DNA of 64,000 nt from Agathobacter ruminis (GTDB lineage Bacteria; Bacillota; Clostridia; Lachnospirales; Lachnospiraceae): contig NZ_PDYG01000004.1 of NCBI RefSeq assembly GCF_002735305.1, positions 22,752 through 86,751 on the forward strand, in the 5' to 3' direction. Below, piece after piece: positions 8,118 to 16,817 of the stretch; positions within the stretch are counted from its first letter, which is position 1, and every line of letters starts with the position of its first letter. The notes under the pieces were generated by a model. It had not been told where the DNA came from. It saw nothing but the letters and a program-made list of their open reading frames with translations, and ran no database searches. The position numbers were made by a program, and so were the translations under genes.

Positions 8118-9599
8118 TTATACACCTGCCTTTCGATAAGAATAGGTTGTGACAGCTTCTGTAAACAGTGTGCCTTCCCGTTTTTCTGTCAGCAAGTCCA
8201 TCCCCGCAAATGCCGTATGATATTGGAAGGAAACAGACAACCCTGACTCCACAATACAGTCATTGATGCAAAAATCCGGTCTTTTCTCTGCTTCACGCAC
8301 GGTCAGTTCCATCACATCGAGCGCGCGACTGCTTCGTGTCTTTTGAGACTGCAGCAGAATCATTGCCAGCAAATAGCTGTTATAATCAAATCCGTTTTCG
8401 CACTCTTCACTCATCTTTTCATGGTCCCACACCGAGAGCAAATCCCACAAATCAGTCGACCACTGAGCGGAATTTTTAATCAATGCAACCTTTTTACCTG
8501 CCAATAATGCCCGTAAATCAAGGACACTCTCTGCGCACGACCATGCTGCAAGAATTCCATATTTGATTGCCTCCATCGCAGCCGGCATCAAAGTTACAAC
8601 CGAGATGACCGTTGCCATTGTTTCGGCCTCTGAAATTTTCGCAGAATCTGTTATGATATATGCAAAATTCGCCAATTCACGCACCGCGAAGAGTTTAGTT
8701 ATGGCTGCATTTAAGTTTTTGGAATCACCTATTTTTCCGCTGAGAATATACTCCAGTTCATATTGCAACCCATGGTTTTCCTTCGCATCTGTATAAGACG
8801 AAAAATAGGTTCCCAAATACAGAATGGTCAGCATCGTCTGGTACACATTTGTCGATACAGCCTCCCCATCTCCCTCTTGCAAATCTCTTGCCGACAGGTG
8901 ATCCTCATCCATCATTCGATTCGATATTTTCGAATGGCTTGGCAATACCAGCGCACTGATACCGGTTGCATCAATCTCCTTGGCGACATCAAGCGCCGAT
9001 TCCTCTTCACTATGCTTTTTCTTTTTTGATTGGAACGATTGCTTTATCATACTCGGCCTGGCCTTCTGCTCTTCCAGTGATGCCAATTCATCTCTGGCAT
9101 CCTGCATCTTCTCATCCAGATTCTCATCTTTCAAGTTCGCGATTTCTTCACTGAGACCCGCGATTCCATGATAGAGTTCGTATGCAATATTGTTTTGCAT
9201 ATAGGCCGATACCGCCGATTCAAATACAGCCCCTTCCTGGTCTGATACATACAGGCAGTGCTCCAAAGACACATTTTTCACGGACATCTGTAACAGACTT
9301 CCCTGATTGCCTGTCCCTAGCTCTGTATCCATGGTATCCTTCAGCCATGCCTCCCGCGAGCGAACAGAATGATCATTACCGGCACCGGCCTCCAGCGCCA
9401 GAAAATGATACGCATCCCATAGAGTCGGCTCATAATGCGAAAAGAGGGATTCCGCTGCCGTCTGCGTCATTACTCCCGCCACACGCTGAACCTCCCGAAA
9501 CCGCGCACCTTCCAATAGGGTAAAAATCAAACCTGCAACCAGCATCAGACTGACAGATGCCAGCACTGTTACGCTGCCACTCCTTGCTTTGTTCTTCAT
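8118..9599 (-). CDS. DUF5702-type Tad locus protein
   Basis: The 493-residue protein has an N-terminal anchor (SGSVTVLASVSLMLVAGLIF) of the TadE/TadG kind, a long mostly extracytoplasmic body and a Lys/Glu-rich coiled stretch near residues 160-205. It resembles DUF5702 proteins encoded in Clostridial Tad loci, whose role is unknown. The ATG at 9599 overlaps the flp stop (TGATG), so translation was coupled to the pilin. The mobile element now separates it from the operon promoter at 31925-31953. Confidence 0.7.
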   Translation of the reverse strand: MKNKARSGSVTVLASVSLMLVAGLIFTLLEGARFREVQRVAGVMTQTAAESLFSHYEPTLWDAYHFLALEAGAGNDHSVRSREAWLKDTMDTELGTGNQGSLLQMSVKNVSLEHCLYVSDQEGAVFESAVSAYMQNNIAYELYHGIAGLSEEIANLKDENLDEKMQDARDELASLEEQKARPSMIKQSFQSKKKKHSEEESALDVAKEIDATGISALVLPSHSKISNRMMDEDHLSARDLQEGDGEAVSTNVYQTMLTILYLGTYFSSYTDAKENHGLQYELEYILSGKIGDSKNLNAAITKLFAVRELANFAYIITDSAKISEAETMATVISVVTLMPAAMEAIKYGILAAWSCAESVLDLRALLAGKKVALIKNSAQWSTDLWDLLSVWDHEKMSEECENGFDYNSYLLAMILLQSQKTRSSRALDVMELTVREAEKRPDFCINDCIVESGLSVSFQYHTAFAGMDLLTEKREGTLFTEAVTTYSYRKAGV

Positions 9600-9697
9600 C
9601 AAATGGAACCTGCTTTGCTCGAAATCTTGGCAAAAATAGAATTCACCAATGCTGTCAGCTGGTTCTTAAAAATCAAAACCAAGCCAATTAATACCAC
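9599..9697 (-). pseudogene. flp: 3' half of the Flp1-like pilin gene, cut by the element
   Basis: Read on the minus strand, codons from the core onward give VVLIGLVLIFKNQLTALVNS and then a short Ser/Lys-rich tail to a TGA at 9601-9599. This is the second part of the pilin helix and its C-terminus. It continues in frame from the 5' half at 27848-27916. The element end supplies an ATG at 9700 in frame with this half, giving a 33-residue leaderless fragment if translated. No ribosome site supports that. Confidence 0.9.
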
Positions 9698-9809
9698 CAT
9701 TAATTACCCTGTCCCCCAGGGAAGTAAAGAAAGAAAAGCACTCGCACAGATTCTACAGTGTATATCAAATATCTATTTAAGAACTCTGTTCAAGCCAAAG
9801 AAGCTCTAC

Positions 9810-9855
9810 TGATATCCAAGTGATATCACCTATAGATATCTAACTGATATCAGCT
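9810..9855. repeat. Left-end GATATC repeats next to the element end
   Basis: Four GATATC cores lie within 46 bp (at about 9811, 9822, 9835 and 9845). Positions 9820-9840 match 20 of 21 bases of a segment at 20292-20312 in inverted orientation. Clustered short repeats near an end are expected for recombinase or directionality-factor binding. Which protein binds them is unknown. Confidence 0.55.
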
Positions 9856-9903
9856 ACTTTGGTCTTTCTAATAATCATATTCATCCAACTGGAGATTGCG
9901 ACA

Positions 9904-10375
9904 TGTAGTCCGCTTAATGAAATAATCAGCGGAATTTGACTACACATCCGTGTGCCAATTCCACTTATTCAACGAATACAGCGGCCTACCAAACCACCAT
10001 TATTCTGATTTGTTACTCACAGGGCATTTACACAGCAGATTATCTGCAGCCCTGTATATATTTTCAGAATAATAGGCAAGCTACCCACTTTGACTAGTCA
10101 CTATCGTTCCTAGTCGCGTGGTACCCTCGTTTCACTTCGGTAGCTTGCCAGGGCTAGCCCTTGGAACCCACTGGGGACTTTCATTCCCCCGTCCCCTAGA
10201 GCACATCCTCTTATCCGGTAATGGACGAAAAACCGACCTAATAACAGTCAGAAAACTGTCCCATCGGTTTTATCCCATTCCCTACTAAGAGAATTAAGGG
10301 CTCTGCCCTTGCATCCCGCCAAAGGAGCTCCGCCCCTTTTGGATAACCCGGTCGCTCACAAATGGAATGTTTCCA
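9904..10375. other. Hairpin train upstream of mobC, candidate transfer origin region
   Basis: This gene-free stretch holds a series of separate inverted repeats: 9904-9944 (TGTAGTC/GACTACA with inner CCGCT/AGCGG); a triple-nested one at 9999-10073 (ATTATTCTG/CAGAATAAT, CAGGGC/GCCCTG, GCAGAT/ATCTGC); 10075-10149 (11 bp, GGCAAGCTACC/GGTAGCTTGCC, with inner GACTAG/CTAGTC); GGGCTAGCCC at 10151-10160; 10173-10196 (GGGGAC/GTCCCC); 10229-10271 (AAAACCGA/TCGGTTTT with inner ACAGT/ACTGT); 10296-10310 (AAGGGC/GCCCTT); and TGGAA/TTCCA at about 10364-10375. Position just before mobC suggests oriT, perhaps around 10290-10345. A structured RNA or single-strand origin is also possible. Confidence 0.5.
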
Positions 10376-10438
10376 TCCTATCAATCCAATCATTTGTAAC
10401 CGATTTGTTCCGCACAATTTTGAAAGGAGATGATACGC

Positions 10439-10843
10439 ATGGGAACAAAAGCAACAAAGAAACACAGAACTAGAAATCATCAGGTTAACTTCTATATGAA
10501 CGATGAAGAGTATCGAAAGTTAACCAAACTAGTAACAGAATCCGGTCTGAATAAACAGACCTACCTTATCAACGCAACACTAGGAGCAACGCTTGCCAAT
10601 CCCGAAGCTTTAAAAGATATCCCGAAGCTCTTGTCTGAGCTTACGGAACTTTTAAATCAGTTCAAAGGTATTGGCATCAATTGTAACCAGATGGCCAAGA
10701 TTGCAAACACATATAATCAGCCAGCCAATGAAAATGAACTTAAGGAACTTGCAAACGATATACATGAAACCGGAAAGGAGGTATTGCCACTATGTCAGTC
10801 GTTAAAGCTATTAATACGAGAGCTAAATCTTCAGCAGCATTAA
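10439..10843 (+). CDS. mobC: MobC-type mobilization accessory protein
   Basis: This 134-residue protein has a basic N-terminus (GTKATKKHRTRNHQ) followed by VNFYMNDEEYRKLTKLVTES, the ribbon-helix-helix-like opening of MobC relaxosome proteins. The C-terminal half has the helical bundle with the IGINCNQMAKIAN signature. Such proteins bind oriT and assist strand opening by the relaxase. The ATG at 10439 was chosen because AAAGGAG lies at proper distance; the ATG at 10430 is too close to it. The gene overlaps the relaxase start by 52 bases. Confidence 0.85.
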   Translation: MGTKATKKHRTRNHQVNFYMNDEEYRKLTKLVTESGLNKQTYLINATLGATLANPEALKDIPKLLSELTELLNQFKGIGINCNQMAKIANTYNQPANENELKELANDIHETGKEVLPLCQSLKLLIRELNLQQH

Positions 10844-12387
10844 GCAACACCCTTGACTATATCTACAAAGATAAGAAAGTCACTGAAGAACTTAAACTTG
10901 TAACCGGAGATTATTTTGAAGAAAAAGTTACTGCCGATCTTGTGTATCAGCAGTTCAAAGAAACAAAGAAGTTTTGGAATAAGACTGGTGGACGACAGTA
11001 TAAGCACTTCGTCATATCCTTTCATCCAGATGAAAAGATAACTCCTGAAGAGACTCTACTGGTCGGTAAAGAATGGGCAGAGCGATGCTTCCCCGGATTT
11101 ACTTGTGCTCTTGCGAGCCACATCGACTCTGATCATTGCCACTGTCACGTGGTTGTAAATTCCGTAAATAGCATCGATGGTAGTAAAGTTCATCTGTCCA
11201 AAGCAGACTTTAAACAGATGAAAAAGATTAATGATGAAATTTGCGAAGCTCATGGTTTGTCAGTCTGTGTCAAAGGAAAACACTTTGATGGATCTGATAT
11301 TGAAGAAGGAACTATCCGTTCCTACGATAAGAGAGATTATCGTCTTATGACTACAGATGGAAAGAAGAGCTTGAAGACAGATTGCATCAGCGCAATTCTT
11401 GCTTGTATGACTACTGCGACAAGCAAAGAAGAATTTATCGCCCAGATGGAAGAGCACGGATATGAAGTGAAATGGGAAGACAACAGAAAGTATGTCACCT
11501 TTACTCACATCGAAACCGGCAAATCTTTTAGAGATAAGAACTTAGCAGAAACATATAGTATCGAATTATCAAAGGAGGTTTTAGAAGATGCTTTTAACAG
11601 AAACAGAACAGTTCAGGCAGAGCGGACTGCTATCACAGACGAAGGAAAACGAGAACGCAAAGTATTGGAAAAACCAGTACGAGAAGCTACAGAAAAATAC
11701 GCTAACCCAGATGCAGACCATAGAACGTCAGCAGAAAAGAATAGCACAGTTGGAGGAAAGCCTGGCAATGGCACTTTCAGAGAATGGCCAGTTGAGAGAC
11801 TTAACCGAAGAGTTGATGAAACAGCGAAACGAACTAGAGGAATCGTTGACTGGGGTAAAAAGCTCCGCGAGACCTTTAGTCACTGCCTTGAACAGCTTAG
11901 GTCTTTCGGTTTCGGAAGTGGACTAAAAAGCAATACGCTTGAGGTACAGGCAGATAGCGTAGCAGAGAAAATTGAAGAAATCCGCGCAAGAGTTGCTGCA
12001 GTAGATCACACTCTAAGAACTCAGTATCTACCATCTCAGGGAAAGGATTCTTGGATTGATAAGCAGATAACTCTTGAGTATCAGGAAGAATACAGACTAC
12101 TAGATGAACTTTCCGAATTGATCAAGTCGTCTTCTCCGATGGTGCTCGCTCTGGCTCAGTCAAAACGGAATCTTTTCCGTTCAGAAAAGGAAGTCGATAT
12201 GCTAAGAGCTTTGACTTCAAATGAATTTGAGTTAACAAGAGAAGAAGTAGCAACCAGCTTCACAACTGCGCTTGCCACTGCGGACAAGATGCTTAATAAT
12301 GTTCCTTCCACTATGAAATCATTGGAAGAATCTCACGGCTGTCAGCCGATTGACCACAACATTGTAAGACGCGGTCGCAGAAGATAG
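10792..12387 (+). CDS. Relaxase (MobA/VirD2-like)
   Basis: The 531-residue protein nicks the transfer origin and pilots the strand during mobilization. Conserved features are the N-terminal region (NTLDYIYKDKK, likely catalytic Tyr near residue 23) and the metal-binding triple-histidine motif HIDSDHCHCHVVVNSV around residues 108-123. The C-terminal half is charged and helical with an R-rich tail (RRGRRR). An AAAGGAGG ribosome site lies inside mobC. Residues about 266-378 are encoded by DNA that also carries a second open frame (11588-11926). A terminator follows at 12388-12424. Confidence 0.9.
   Translation: MSVVKAINTRAKSSAALSNTLDYIYKDKKVTEELKLVTGDYFEEKVTADLVYQQFKETKKFWNKTGGRQYKHFVISFHPDEKITPEETLLVGKEWAERCFPGFTCALASHIDSDHCHCHVVVNSVNSIDGSKVHLSKADFKQMKKINDEICEAHGLSVCVKGKHFDGSDIEEGTIRSYDKRDYRLMTTDGKKSLKTDCISAILACMTTATSKEEFIAQMEEHGYEVKWEDNRKYVTFTHIETGKSFRDKNLAETYSIELSKEVLEDAFNRNRTVQAERTAITDEGKRERKVLEKPVREATEKYANPDADHRTSAEKNSTVGGKPGNGTFREWPVERLNRRVDETAKRTRGIVDWGKKLRETFSHCLEQLRSFGFGSGLKSNTLEVQADSVAEKIEEIRARVAAVDHTLRTQYLPSQGKDSWIDKQITLEYQEEYRLLDELSELIKSSSPMVLALAQSKRNLFRSEKEVDMLRALTSNEFELTREEVATSFTTALATADKMLNNVPSTMKSLEESHGCQPIDHNIVRRGRRR
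11588..11926 (+). CDS. Coiled-coil mobilization protein nested inside the relaxase gene
   Basis: This 112-residue frame lies wholly within the relaxase gene, in the +1 register relative to it. A strong ribosome site (AAAGGAGG) stands 9 bases before its ATG. The product is almost entirely coiled coil (heptad-like run from about residue 25 to 90, MQTIERQQKRIAQLEESLAM), whereas the overlapping relaxase frame there reads as a disordered linker. That points to a real second product, comparable in arrangement to mobB inside mobA of plasmid RSF1010. It may be a relaxosome or coupling-protein adaptor. The function is inferred. Confidence 0.6.
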   Translation: MLLTETEQFRQSGLLSQTKENENAKYWKNQYEKLQKNTLTQMQTIERQQKRIAQLEESLAMALSENGQLRDLTEELMKQRNELEESLTGVKSSARPLVTALNSLGLSVSEVD

Positions 12388-12424
12388 AAAAAATGGCTTG
12401 GGCTTAATCGCCCAGGCCATTTTA
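12388..12424. terminator. Terminator between relaxase and the 62-residue gene
   Basis: An imperfect stem (AAATGGCTTGGGC with GCCCAGGCCATTT) lies between A-rich and T-rich flanks. It sits between convergent genes and probably serves both. Confidence 0.75.
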
Positions 12425-12444
12425 CAATTACATAGTAGTTTTTG

Positions 12445-12633
12445 TCATCTAATTCGTTGATACTTATTTCCACTTCGTATTATCGTTTTCCCATTCACAG
12501 CTCCGCCTAGAGATCCTAATGCTTTCTTATCTGAGTATAGTTCACCTTTAAAAACATACTTTAATTGCTTGTATGCTTCCCGGACTTCCAGCTCATCTCC
12601 GACGTTTTTAAAAACCTTAAGAATTGCATACAT
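12445..12633 (-). CDS. Small basic protein of unknown function
   Basis: This 62-residue product begins MYAILKVFKNVGDELEVREA and ends in a basic stretch. A GGAGG ribosome site stands before the ATG. The gene starts 3 bases after the stop of the 150-residue gene, so the two form a small operon ending at the terminator at 12388-12424. I do not recognise the family. Its cargo position next to the restriction-modification operon may suggest a toxin-antitoxin or anti-restriction role, but nothing in the sequence shows it. Confidence 0.6.
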   Translation of the reverse strand: MYAILKVFKNVGDELEVREAYKQLKYVFKGELYSDKKALGSLGGAVNGKTIIRSGNKYQRIR

Positions 12634-12636
12634 AAA

Positions 12637-13089
12637 TCAAGCCTCCTTTAGTATTGCTATGATTCTACATATCTTATCCAGCGACACTTCATCATTATTC
12701 TCTAACAATTTAGCGAAATCCGACATAGCTCTCAAACGATTAGCCATTGGTATTCCATTATTGGTTTCATCCGGTGCGGGAATCACTGTATATTCGAGCA
12801 ATCTTTTCCCAACAAGATATTTATCATAGCCTTCACAATTCTTTAAAAGGTATGTTGCAATACCCTTTAAATGTGGACCCACTTTAAAATCATCTACAAT
12901 ATCATCCGGCATAGTCATATCCATTATAACCTGATTATCATTAACTCGCCTTGGCCATTGAAGCCTAACATCGTATTTCGATAACAGGTTTAAACATGCA
13001 CTTTCCGCAGCATTTTGCAGATCTTTCAATGCATCGACTGCTCTAATCTTATTACTCGCAAACTCAACTTGAACTGTAATATGAGCCAT
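12637..13089 (-). CDS. Unknown 150-residue cytosolic protein
   Basis: Begins MAHITVQVEFASNKIRAVDA behind a strong AAGGAGG ribosome site. It has no membrane segment, signal peptide or recognisable catalytic motif, and a conserved-looking core reading GPHLKGIATYLLKNCEGYDKY near residues 72-92. The upstream region 13090-13150 holds a near-palindromic AT-rich segment (TAATATCTATTACTGATATAG and beyond) that could be an operator. It is transcribed with the 62-residue gene. The function is unknown. Confidence 0.6.
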   Translation of the reverse strand: MAHITVQVEFASNKIRAVDALKDLQNAAESACLNLLSKYDVRLQWPRRVNDNQVIMDMTMPDDIVDDFKVGPHLKGIATYLLKNCEGYDKYLVGKRLLEYTVIPAPDETNNGIPMANRLRAMSDFAKLLENNDEVSLDKICRIIAILKEA

Positions 13090-13200
13090 TTCAAACCTCC
13101 TTATTTAAAATTGTAATATCTATTACTGATATAGTAATATTACTACCGTCTTCTGCTTATGTCAATATTATTTTTTCAGTACCGTGCATTACCAGACATC

Positions 13201-13232
13201 AAAAAAAAATACTTGGGCGAAGCCCAAGTATT
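13201..13232 (-). terminator. Terminator of the restriction-modification/defence operon
   Basis: A perfect 11-bp stem (AATACTTGGGC with GCCCAAGTATT) has a 3-base loop and is followed on the minus strand by a T run. It lies six bases beyond the last gene of the six-gene operon and marks its end. Confidence 0.9.
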
Positions 13233-13237
13233 TTACA

Positions 13238-14734
13238 TTATTTAACAAACCCCTTTACCATCTTTATAAATGATGCCAACCACTTTGAAGCTCCATAGTC
13301 ACTCAAAATTGAAATCACTACAAAAACTAAAAAAATCATAATAATCCACAACCAAATGAGTCTAAAACGATTTTTATTAATTTCCGCTATTGTTTTTTCT
13401 ATCTTTTGATCATCAAATACCTCTTCGTACTCTTTAGTATCCTTTAGAAAGTCGTTATTTTCTTTAAGAGCATTATAGGAATCTTTCAGCTTTTCTACTT
13501 TAAAATTAGTAATAAAATGTATTATAGCAACATATATCAATGAGCCAACACATATAAGATAACTAAACGCTGTTACCTCTTTTGTGAATATACCTTCCAA
13601 CCCTTTTTCTGACATAATCCCACATATAAACACAGTTAGAATAAATGAGAAAAAAGCAATAATATTTTTTCCGATATCATTCACAATACTAAGAACTATA
13701 TCTCTTGACTCGGCAATTAACTTTGTCAAAAACTCAGTCATCTTATTTTTAACTTCAATATATTTATCAACATTCTCTTTTTGATAAATTGAGAAATTGG
13801 CTTTTATTGACATAAATGTCTGCTCGTCCAAATCATTTAAGGCCACGTATTTACAGTGTAAGCTTAACAAGTTCCTCGCCAACGCTACCTTGTCTACAAC
13901 ATTTCCTTCTGTATACATCCAATAATATATATCATATAAAACCGGATTATATTTTATATCTGAAAAAGCCACACTAATTGTATTCATCCTTTTCCCATAT
14001 AATTGGCAAGATATATTTTCCCCCTGAAAATGGACGTTATCTGCAATATACACAAGTGAAAGCATTGTTTCTATTTTTTTAAACGCATCAGAAAAAGGAT
14101 TCTCATCTCCTTCTATAACAACATGAAAATCTTCAGGAATCGGCAAATGTTGTCCCTTCCAAAATATATAACAATTCTTGTGACACTCGTCTATTTTTTT
14201 CTTTCTATCAAAACACTTGACTGACGAAGAACTTCCAACTGGACGGAACACCATTGATGAAGTAGCAATGAATAACTCACTATTAAAAAGTTCAAATATT
14301 ATTTGGTTCTCATCCCTTAAATCTTCTTCCACAAACTTTAGCATTTCAAGCATGCTTAAATTCAGAAAATATGAATTAAAATCTTTTATACTATATATAG
14401 ACAATTTATTCTCATGAATTGTTTTTTCCACATGTAAGGATACTCTTAAGTCCTCACCTTCCATGATTCCTTTAACAAATTCATTATAATCATCTTCAGA
14501 AGTGGAACCACCATTGCCAAAACATACTCCGCCTTCTGTTACATCTCGTATTTCAAAGCGCACAGAATCTCTTATCGGAAAAGAATCTATTATCGCCTTT
14601 AAACTGGAATAATCACATAGACTTTCTCTATTCGAATGAAACGATACATCTAATCTCTTATTAATTTCCTCTATCCGAACTTCTGCATCTGCCTTAGATG
14701 TGGCATCAACAAGACTCTTTAACAAGTCTTTCAT
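13238..14734 (-). CDS. Membrane protein of the defence-like operon, unknown family
   Basis: The first 340 or so of 498 residues are soluble and without recognisable motifs. The C-terminal part has hydrophobic segments near 345-370 (IIAFFSFILTVFICGIM), 380-405, and 460-480 (LIWLWIIMIFLVFVVISIL), with a charged coiled segment between the second and third. A soluble sensor joined to a membrane domain is a layout seen in several phage-defence effectors, but I cannot assign a family. It is the last gene of the operon, 13 bases after the preceding stop, and strongly AT-rich. Confidence 0.65.
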   Translation of the reverse strand: MKDLLKSLVDATSKADAEVRIEEINKRLDVSFHSNRESLCDYSSLKAIIDSFPIRDSVRFEIRDVTEGGVCFGNGGSTSEDDYNEFVKGIMEGEDLRVSLHVEKTIHENKLSIYSIKDFNSYFLNLSMLEMLKFVEEDLRDENQIIFELFNSELFIATSSMVFRPVGSSSSVKCFDRKKKIDECHKNCYIFWKGQHLPIPEDFHVVIEGDENPFSDAFKKIETMLSLVYIADNVHFQGENISCQLYGKRMNTISVAFSDIKYNPVLYDIYYWMYTEGNVVDKVALARNLLSLHCKYVALNDLDEQTFMSIKANFSIYQKENVDKYIEVKNKMTEFLTKLIAESRDIVLSIVNDIGKNIIAFFSFILTVFICGIMSEKGLEGIFTKEVTAFSYLICVGSLIYVAIIHFITNFKVEKLKDSYNALKENNDFLKDTKEYEEVFDDQKIEKTIAEINKNRFRLIWLWIIMIFLVFVVISILSDYGASKWLASFIKMVKGFVK

Positions 14735-14747
14735 GGCTAATCCCCCA

Positions 14748-15806
14748 TTACTTTAATTTGAACATATTGAAGGTATCGGTCTCTGTAGCTTTAATAATTA
14801 TTTGACGCTCACCTTCTGCGGTTGTATTAGAATGAATAATGCTGCTGTAATTATTCTTATCTCCCGCCAATCCCTCACGGATAATTAGTTCAATGTCATT
14901 GTTAACCTTATGAACACTCTTTATTCTCGATGTAATTTCTTTTGGCTTACTAACAAAATTTGTGTCAAAATCTTTCTCGCCAGGTAAAGCAAGTAACTTT
15001 TCCTTTATTTTCGATATATCTTCTGTCGAAGCATTCATCGGTTCAAAATCATTAAAAATATCGTTTATCATATCATCGTACACGATTGTTCTTGGTCTAC
15101 GAAAATACGCAATTACCGCATTTCTAAGCGTGAAATAATCGCTAGGCTTAGACGCTTTAAGATTATTCTTTAAAACCGTTTCGATGCATTTCCACGCATT
15201 TTTAGTATTAGTAGCATCACTTCTTTTTTCGGTTAATTCTAAGAAATCTCTTGTCCAATATACCGCAGGATTATTTAAATAGATTCTTGCTTTACTTACA
15301 TCTATATAATCTTCTTCTATAGAACATGTAAAAATAGCCGTTTTCCATATTTTATTCTCTTCTGGATTAAAGCCACCTTTTAATTCTAATTCTATCTCAT
15401 CGATATACTTGGAATGTTCTACTTTCGCAATTAAATAACAACACGCTCCACTATCATCCTTTACCAACGCCTGTATCAGACTTCCCTTTTGAACACCTTT
15501 TAAGTGTTGCATATTCTGTTCTACTTTCTTTTCTTCATCAAGTAATCTTTTTGCTATCTCAGATGACAAAATATCAAATTGTTCATTTGCATCTTCTTGC
15601 TCAAGGTCTATCTCGACAATTTCTTTAATAATATTGGCTACAACCGCACGATGATCTTTTGTTTCATATTTCTTCTCCGATGGGTTTCCCAATATTTTCC
15701 CAAGCATACTATGTATTATAGGATCAAATTTTTCTGTTATCTCGCGTTCTGTAGCACTATTATTAACTACATCAATTCCATGATAAGACTTAAATATTAT
15801 TTCCAT
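14748..15806 (-). CDS. Possible nucleoid-associated-protein-like (NdpA/YejK) protein
   Basis: This 352-residue soluble protein has an N-terminal helical part, a central strand-rich segment (KGSLIQALVKDDSGACCYLI, then AKVEHSKYIDEIELELKGGF, about residues 105-150) and a helical C-terminal half. Its layout recalls the 37-kDa nucleoid-associated protein family (NdpA/YejK, PF04245). The match is by general pattern only, so an unrelated defence-associated DUF is possible. It sits between the HNH nuclease gene (27-base gap) and the membrane-protein gene (13-base gap) in one transcription unit. Confidence 0.4.
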   Translation of the reverse strand: MEIIFKSYHGIDVVNNSATEREITEKFDPIIHSMLGKILGNPSEKKYETKDHRAVVANIIKEIVEIDLEQEDANEQFDILSSEIAKRLLDEEKKVEQNMQHLKGVQKGSLIQALVKDDSGACCYLIAKVEHSKYIDEIELELKGGFNPEENKIWKTAIFTCSIEEDYIDVSKARIYLNNPAVYWTRDFLELTEKRSDATNTKNAWKCIETVLKNNLKASKPSDYFTLRNAVIAYFRRPRTIVYDDMINDIFNDFEPMNASTEDISKIKEKLLALPGEKDFDTNFVSKPKEITSRIKSVHKVNNDIELIIREGLAGDKNNYSSIIHSNTTAEGERQIIIKATETDTFNMFKLK

Positions 15807-15833
15807 CAGTTTACCCTCACCTTTTTCTTTTGT

Positions 15834-16817
15834 TTACCCCTTATAAATATACTCTCTGTGATATTCAAGATACTTTTCTCGTTCCTTGTCTAATGGTAAT
15901 TTCGGAACCTTCATACCAGTATATACGCCCAATCTTTTCTGATTCATCGGACTAATCCACGGTGACATAATAATCGTTTTATCATCTGCAAATGTCATAT
16001 AACCATTATCAAACAAACAATCAAAATTCGGTGATAACGCAAATCCATTTTTAGGATCAATCTTTTCTTGATCATTTGATTTAGCCCATGGTTTAATATG
16101 ACTTGCAATCAGTAATCGTTCGTCATTAATTCCTGATATAGGGCAAAAAGGACACTCATCTAAAAGTTTTTGACGATATAAGCCCTGACCTTTTCTTGCT
16201 TGTATCAGATTACCCTTATCTTTCTCCGTCTTGCTACTCTTTCGTATTTTGTCCTCTTCTTCTATTTCAAGTGGACTTTCATACTTAACAATATCGTTTC
16301 GATAATCTAAAAACGGCCTACAATAATAATATATATTGCCCGCATGCCCTTTTAGTTTTAAAAATGATATATAGCTTATATTTGGTAAAGCAATCCTTCT
16401 AAAAATATCCCAATTCTCTGAATCCGAATTTATGTAGATTCTTGGTGGCGTAACACCTACCCTATATAATCGAAATGGAACTACATCACCCTTCACATTA
16501 AGTAAGCTTTCTTGAGCTTTTTTATAATATGCTTTCATCCGTTCCGGTCGTGCATACTGCTGTTGAGGCATATCTAATTCCGGCTTAATATCAGACATAA
16601 ATTTTACAAGATCAGATTTCAAAAAAAAGCAATCTCTATCAAAATCATCAAAAAAGTTTAATACATTGGAATTATTCACGCTTCCGACGTACATCTTCTT
16701 TTCCCCATGTCCGGTACCGATTTTATTAAACACAATACAATCAGGAATCGTAACATTATTTAATACATCTAATATTTCATAACGACCGTTATCTAAAACA
16801 ATACTATTTCCCTCCAT
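15834..16817 (-). CDS. HNH endonuclease, probable restriction subunit
   Basis: The 327-residue protein has an unrecognised N-terminal region (about 1-220) and a C-terminal HNH_2-type nuclease domain with a CPFC pair, ASHIKPWAKSN and NGFALSPNFDCLFDNGYMTF (about 225-300). Methyltransferase-linked HNH proteins of this shape are usually type II-like restriction enzymes. The start at 16817 was chosen because GGAGGAAG lies just upstream and the ORF then overlaps the methyltransferase stop by 14 bases. The upstream alternative at 16853 has no ribosome site. The target site is presumably that of the methyltransferase. Confidence 0.8.
   Translation of the reverse strand: MEGNSIVLDNGRYEILDVLNNVTIPDCIVFNKIGTGHGEKKMYVGSVNNSNVLNFFDDFDRDCFFLKSDLVKFMSDIKPELDMPQQQYARPERMKAYYKKAQESLLNVKGDVVPFRLYRVGVTPPRIYINSDSENWDIFRRIALPNISYISFLKLKGHAGNIYYYCRPFLDYRNDIVKYESPLEIEEEDKIRKSSKTEKDKGNLIQARKGQGLYRQKLLDECPFCPISGINDERLLIASHIKPWAKSNDQEKIDPKNGFALSPNFDCLFDNGYMTFADDKTIIMSPWISPMNQKRLGVYTGMKVPKLPLDKEREKYLEYHREYIYKG

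Noticed and set aside
7775..8125. 116-residue frame beginning at ATG 8125 after the DUF5702 gene
   Set aside because: Different register from the pilin helix; the downstream sequence lacks any pilin pattern, so it is not the true start of the TadE-like gene.
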